Positions 6,609 through 8,491 of a DNA stretch of 8,491 bases are shown here, piece after piece. The position numbers and the translations under genes were made by a program. How positions within the stretch are numbered: the first letter of the stretch is position 1; the number at the start of each line of letters is the position of its first letter. Origin of the DNA: CAIWXH01 sp964555675 (GTDB taxonomy: Bacteria > Chloroflexota > Chloroflexia > Chloroflexales > Chloroflexaceae); assembly GCA_964555675.1 (NCBI GenBank), contig CAZKTU010000266.1:1-8491 (forward strand). The letters run 5' to 3'. The notes beneath the pieces are model-generated. The model had not been told where the DNA came from. It made no database searches and saw nothing but the letters and a program-made list of their open reading frames with translations.

Positions 6609-6641
6609 GTTCCAAGACGCATCGGGCCGGCGGTGATTGTG

Positions 6642-6647
6642 ATTATA
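6642..6647 (-). promoter_or_regulatory. Candidate -10 (perfect TATAAT) for acs
   Basis: The minus strand reads TATAAT, which is rare in such GC-rich DNA, about 48 bases before the acs ATG. The best -35 candidate is TTCCCC at 18-base spacing (three of six matches), which falls on the inner edge of the neighbouring inverted repeat. A weak -35 next to a palindrome is compatible with an activated or repressed promoter. Confidence 0.45.
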
Positions 6648-6659
6648 CAGCGGAAGGGC

Positions 6660-6690
6660 GGTACAGGGGAAACTGAGTCTCCCCTGTACC
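6660..6690. repeat. 11-bp perfect inverted repeat between the two synthetase genes
   Basis: GGTACAGGGGA (6660-6670) is exactly repeated in inverse as TCCCCTGTACC (6680-6690) around a nine-base spacer. It starts seven bases after the stop of the upstream synthetase gene (minus strand) and its far arm overlaps the -35 region of the acs TATAAT. No T run follows on either strand, so it is not a standard intrinsic terminator. It may be an RNA hairpin at the 3' end of the upstream transcript, a regulator-binding palindrome, or both. Confidence 0.8.
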
Positions 6691-6697
6691 CACGCTT

Positions 6698-8491
6698 CTA
6701 CAGGTCGCCCTTGAGCAGGTCGACGGCCTCGCGCACCATATCGACGGTGGCATCGTCCTCGATCGTGCTCAGGTCGCCGATATTGTCGCCCTGATAGACC
6801 GCCCGGATCACCCGGCGCATAATCTTGCCCGAGCGGGTCTTGGGCAGCATAGTCACGAAGTGGATGGCGTCGGGGGTGGCGATCGGGCCAATCTGCTCGC
6901 GGACCATGGTGGTGATCCCGCGGGCGACGCCGTCCTGCTCGGCGGGGGCGATATGCTGCTTGAGCACCGCCAGGACCAGCACGCCCTCGCCCTTGAGCTC
7001 GTGGCGCACGCCGATCACGGCGGCCTCGGCGACGGCGGGGTGGCCGGAGACAGCCTCTTCGATCTCGCGGGTGCCGAGGCGGTGGCCCGAGACGTTGAGC
7101 ACCTCGTCGGCGCGGCCGAGCATCCAGAAGTAGCCGTCCTCGTCCTGGATGGCGTAGTCGCCGCTCATGTAGAGCAGCTTGCCCTTAAAATGCTCCCAGT
7201 AGCTCTTGAGGTAGCGGTCGTCGTCGTTCCAGAGGGTCATGAGCATGCCGGGGGGCAGGGGGCCGTGGTCGACGAGGAAGCCCTTCTCGCCGCGCGGGAT
7301 GGGGTTACCATCGGCGTCGACGATCTCGAGCTTATGGCCGAAGGCGGCCACCGAGGGCGAGCCGGGCTTGACCGGCAGGGTATCGACGCCGACGGGGTTG
7401 GTGAGCATGCTCCAGCCGCTCTCGGTCTGCCAGTAGTGGTCGATCACCGGGACGCCGAGGGTGCTGTGGGCCCACTCGTAGGTGGGGGCGTCGAGGGGCT
7501 CGCCGGCGGCGTAGAGGATCTTCAGCGAGCTGATATCGGCGCTGCGCATCCACTGTTCGGGGAACTTGCGCAGAGCGCGCAGGGCGGTGGGGGCGGTGAA
7601 GACGTGGGTGACGCCGTACTTCTCGATCACGCGCCACCAGACGCCCGGGTCGGGGTGGTCGGGGCGACCCTCGTAGACCACGGTGGGCACGCCCTTGAGC
7701 AGGGGGCCGTAGACGATGTAGCTATGGCCGACGACCCAGCCGATATCCGAGGTCGACCAGTAGACGTCGCCGTCGCCGCAGTTGTAGATCTGGCTCATCG
7801 AGGCGTGCAGGGCCACCATGTAGCCGCCGGTATCGCGGACCACGCCCTTGGGCTTGCCGGTGGTGCCCGAGGTATAGAGAATGTACGAGGGGTCGGTGGA
7901 GAGCACGGGGGTCGGGGCGATATACTGGGCGCCGCGCTTCTCGAGCTGCTCGGCCCAATCGAGGTCGCGGCCGGGCTTGAGCTCGATCGGCACGAGGCCG
8001 CGGTCGAGCACGAGCACATCGCGCACGCTGTTGGTGTCGGCGGCCTCGACGGCCTTGTCGACGATATCCTTGAGGGGGACGGGCATGCCCTTGCGCATGC
8101 CGGCGTCGGCGGTGACGATCAGCACCGCCTGCGAGTCGTCGATGCGCGAGGCGAGGGAGGTGATCGAGAAGCCGCCGAAGACCACCGAGTGGATGGCGCC
8201 GAGGCGGGCGCAGGCCAGCATGGCGAAGATCGCCTCGGGGACCATGGGCATATAGATGATCACCCGGTCGCCCTTGCGCACGCCGAGGCCGTGGAAGACG
8301 CTGGCGAGCTTATTGACCTCGCGATAGAGCTCGAAGAAGGTGAGGGTGCGCGACTTGCCGGTCTCAGGGCTCTCCCAGATCAGGGCGGCCTGGCCGCGGC
8401 GGGGGCCGAGGGCGTGGCGGTCGACGGCGTTATAGCAGAGGTTGGTCTCGCCGCCGACGAACCAGCGGTAGAACGGCGCCTTGCTGTCGTC
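6698..8491 (-). CDS. prpE: Propionyl-CoA synthetase-type acyl-CoA synthetase (N-terminus outside window)
   Basis: The frame is open from the window edge to a TAG at 6700-6698, giving 597 visible residues. Numbering from the first visible codon, the ANL motifs are YTSGTTGKPKG (206-216), VVRDTGGYMVAL, SDIGWVVGHSYIVYGPLL, LYAAGEPLD (326-334), DHYWQTESGW (351-360), SGHRLGTREIEE (468-479) and PKTRSGKIMRR (550-560, catalytic K556). VxRDxGG, AGEPLD, YWQTESGW and GTREIEE are the PrpE-type forms. The Ala at 329 replaces the Val of acetate enzymes and should widen the acyl pocket. Propionate activation is therefore the best call; a broader acetate/propionate or acrylate range is possible. About 30-80 N-terminal residues are missing. 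The GTG at 8281-8279 is internal, since homologous sequence (FYRWFVGGETN, YNAVDRHA) continues upstream of it. It lies 103 bases upstream of acs on the same strand. Confidence 0.88.
   Translation of the reverse strand, partial: DDSKAPFYRWFVGGETNLCYNAVDRHALGPRRGQAALIWESPETGKSRTLTFFELYREVNKLASVFHGLGVRKGDRVIIYMPMVPEAIFAMLACARLGAIHSVVFGGFSITSLASRIDDSQAVLIVTADAGMRKGMPVPLKDIVDKAVEAADTNSVRDVLVLDRGLVPIELKPGRDLDWAEQLEKRGAQYIAPTPVLSTDPSYILYTSGTTGKPKGVVRDTGGYMVALHASMSQIYNCGDGDVYWSTSDIGWVVGHSYIVYGPLLKGVPTVVYEGRPDHPDPGVWWRVIEKYGVTHVFTAPTALRALRKFPEQWMRSADISSLKILYAAGEPLDAPTYEWAHSTLGVPVIDHYWQTESGWSMLTNPVGVDTLPVKPGSPSVAAFGHKLEIVDADGNPIPRGEKGFLVDHGPLPPGMLMTLWNDDDRYLKSYWEHFKGKLLYMSGDYAIQDEDGYFWMLGRADEVLNVSGHRLGTREIEEAVSGHPAVAEAAVIGVRHELKGEGVLVLAVLKQHIAPAEQDGVARGITTMVREQIGPIATPDAIHFVTMLPKTRSGKIMRRVIRAVYQGDNIGDLSTIEDDATVDMVREAVDLLKGDL

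Noticed and set aside
6595..6615. TTG start at 6615 adding seven residues to acs
   Set aside because: The full Shine-Dalgarno AAGGAGGT lies inside this extension and points to the ATG at 6594.
6660..6690. Calling the inverted repeat an intrinsic terminator of the prpE-type gene
   Set aside because: The stem is good, but no T tract follows it on the minus strand; it was kept only as a repeat of uncertain role.
8279..8281. GTG at 8281 as start of the prpE-type gene
   Set aside because: Conserved synthetase sequence continues in frame upstream to the window edge, so the GTG is an internal Val codon.

Overview
The window is GC-rich bacterial DNA with tightly packed genes, interrupted by a few AT-richer intergenic stretches that hold the likely promoters. 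It contains eight protein-coding genes, two of them cut by the window edges. I see no rRNA, tRNA, CRISPR array, insertion sequence or phage gene. Nothing fixes the taxon. The gene content (two AMP-forming acyl-CoA synthetases, CYTH and CHAD proteins, a YkvA-type protein) would suit a free-living heterotroph or mixotroph. A Chloroflexota-like origin is a guess from overall feel, not from a marker gene.

Layout. Positions 1-310 (minus) hold the N-terminal part of a small protein whose sequence resembles the paired helix-hairpin-helix fold of the RNA polymerase alpha C-terminal domain. A 264-base AT-richer gap (311-574) separates it from a divergent endonuclease/exonuclease/phosphatase-family gene (575-1432, plus). 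That gene converges on a small cupin gene (1429-1770, minus), and the two share one CTAG as their stop codons. Upstream of the cupin on the same strand is a DUF1232/YkvA-like membrane protein gene (1884-2261, minus, GTG start). A second divergent gap (2262-2418) precedes a two-gene plus-strand operon: a CYTH-domain protein (2419-3039) and a protein fusing a Ppx/GppA C-terminal HD-type domain to a CHAD domain (3082-4593). A strong hairpin terminator (4602-4643) closes the operon. The rest is on the minus strand: an acetyl-CoA synthetase (4660-6594) and, upstream of it, a propionyl-CoA-synthetase-type paralogue (6698 to beyond 8491).

How the genes may work together. CYTH, CHAD and Ppx/GppA folds are all tied to polyphosphate or triphosphate chemistry or binding, so the 2419-4593 operon looks like a compact polyphosphate/triphosphate module. 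Its HD motif is altered (His-Asn instead of His-Asp), which hints at binding rather than hydrolysis. The two synthetases activate short-chain acids to acyl-CoA. A pocket residue (Val in the first, Ala in the second) agrees with a split between acetate and propionate. Between them lies an 11-bp inverted repeat next to a perfect TATAAT, which could be a regulatory site or a hairpin after the upstream gene.
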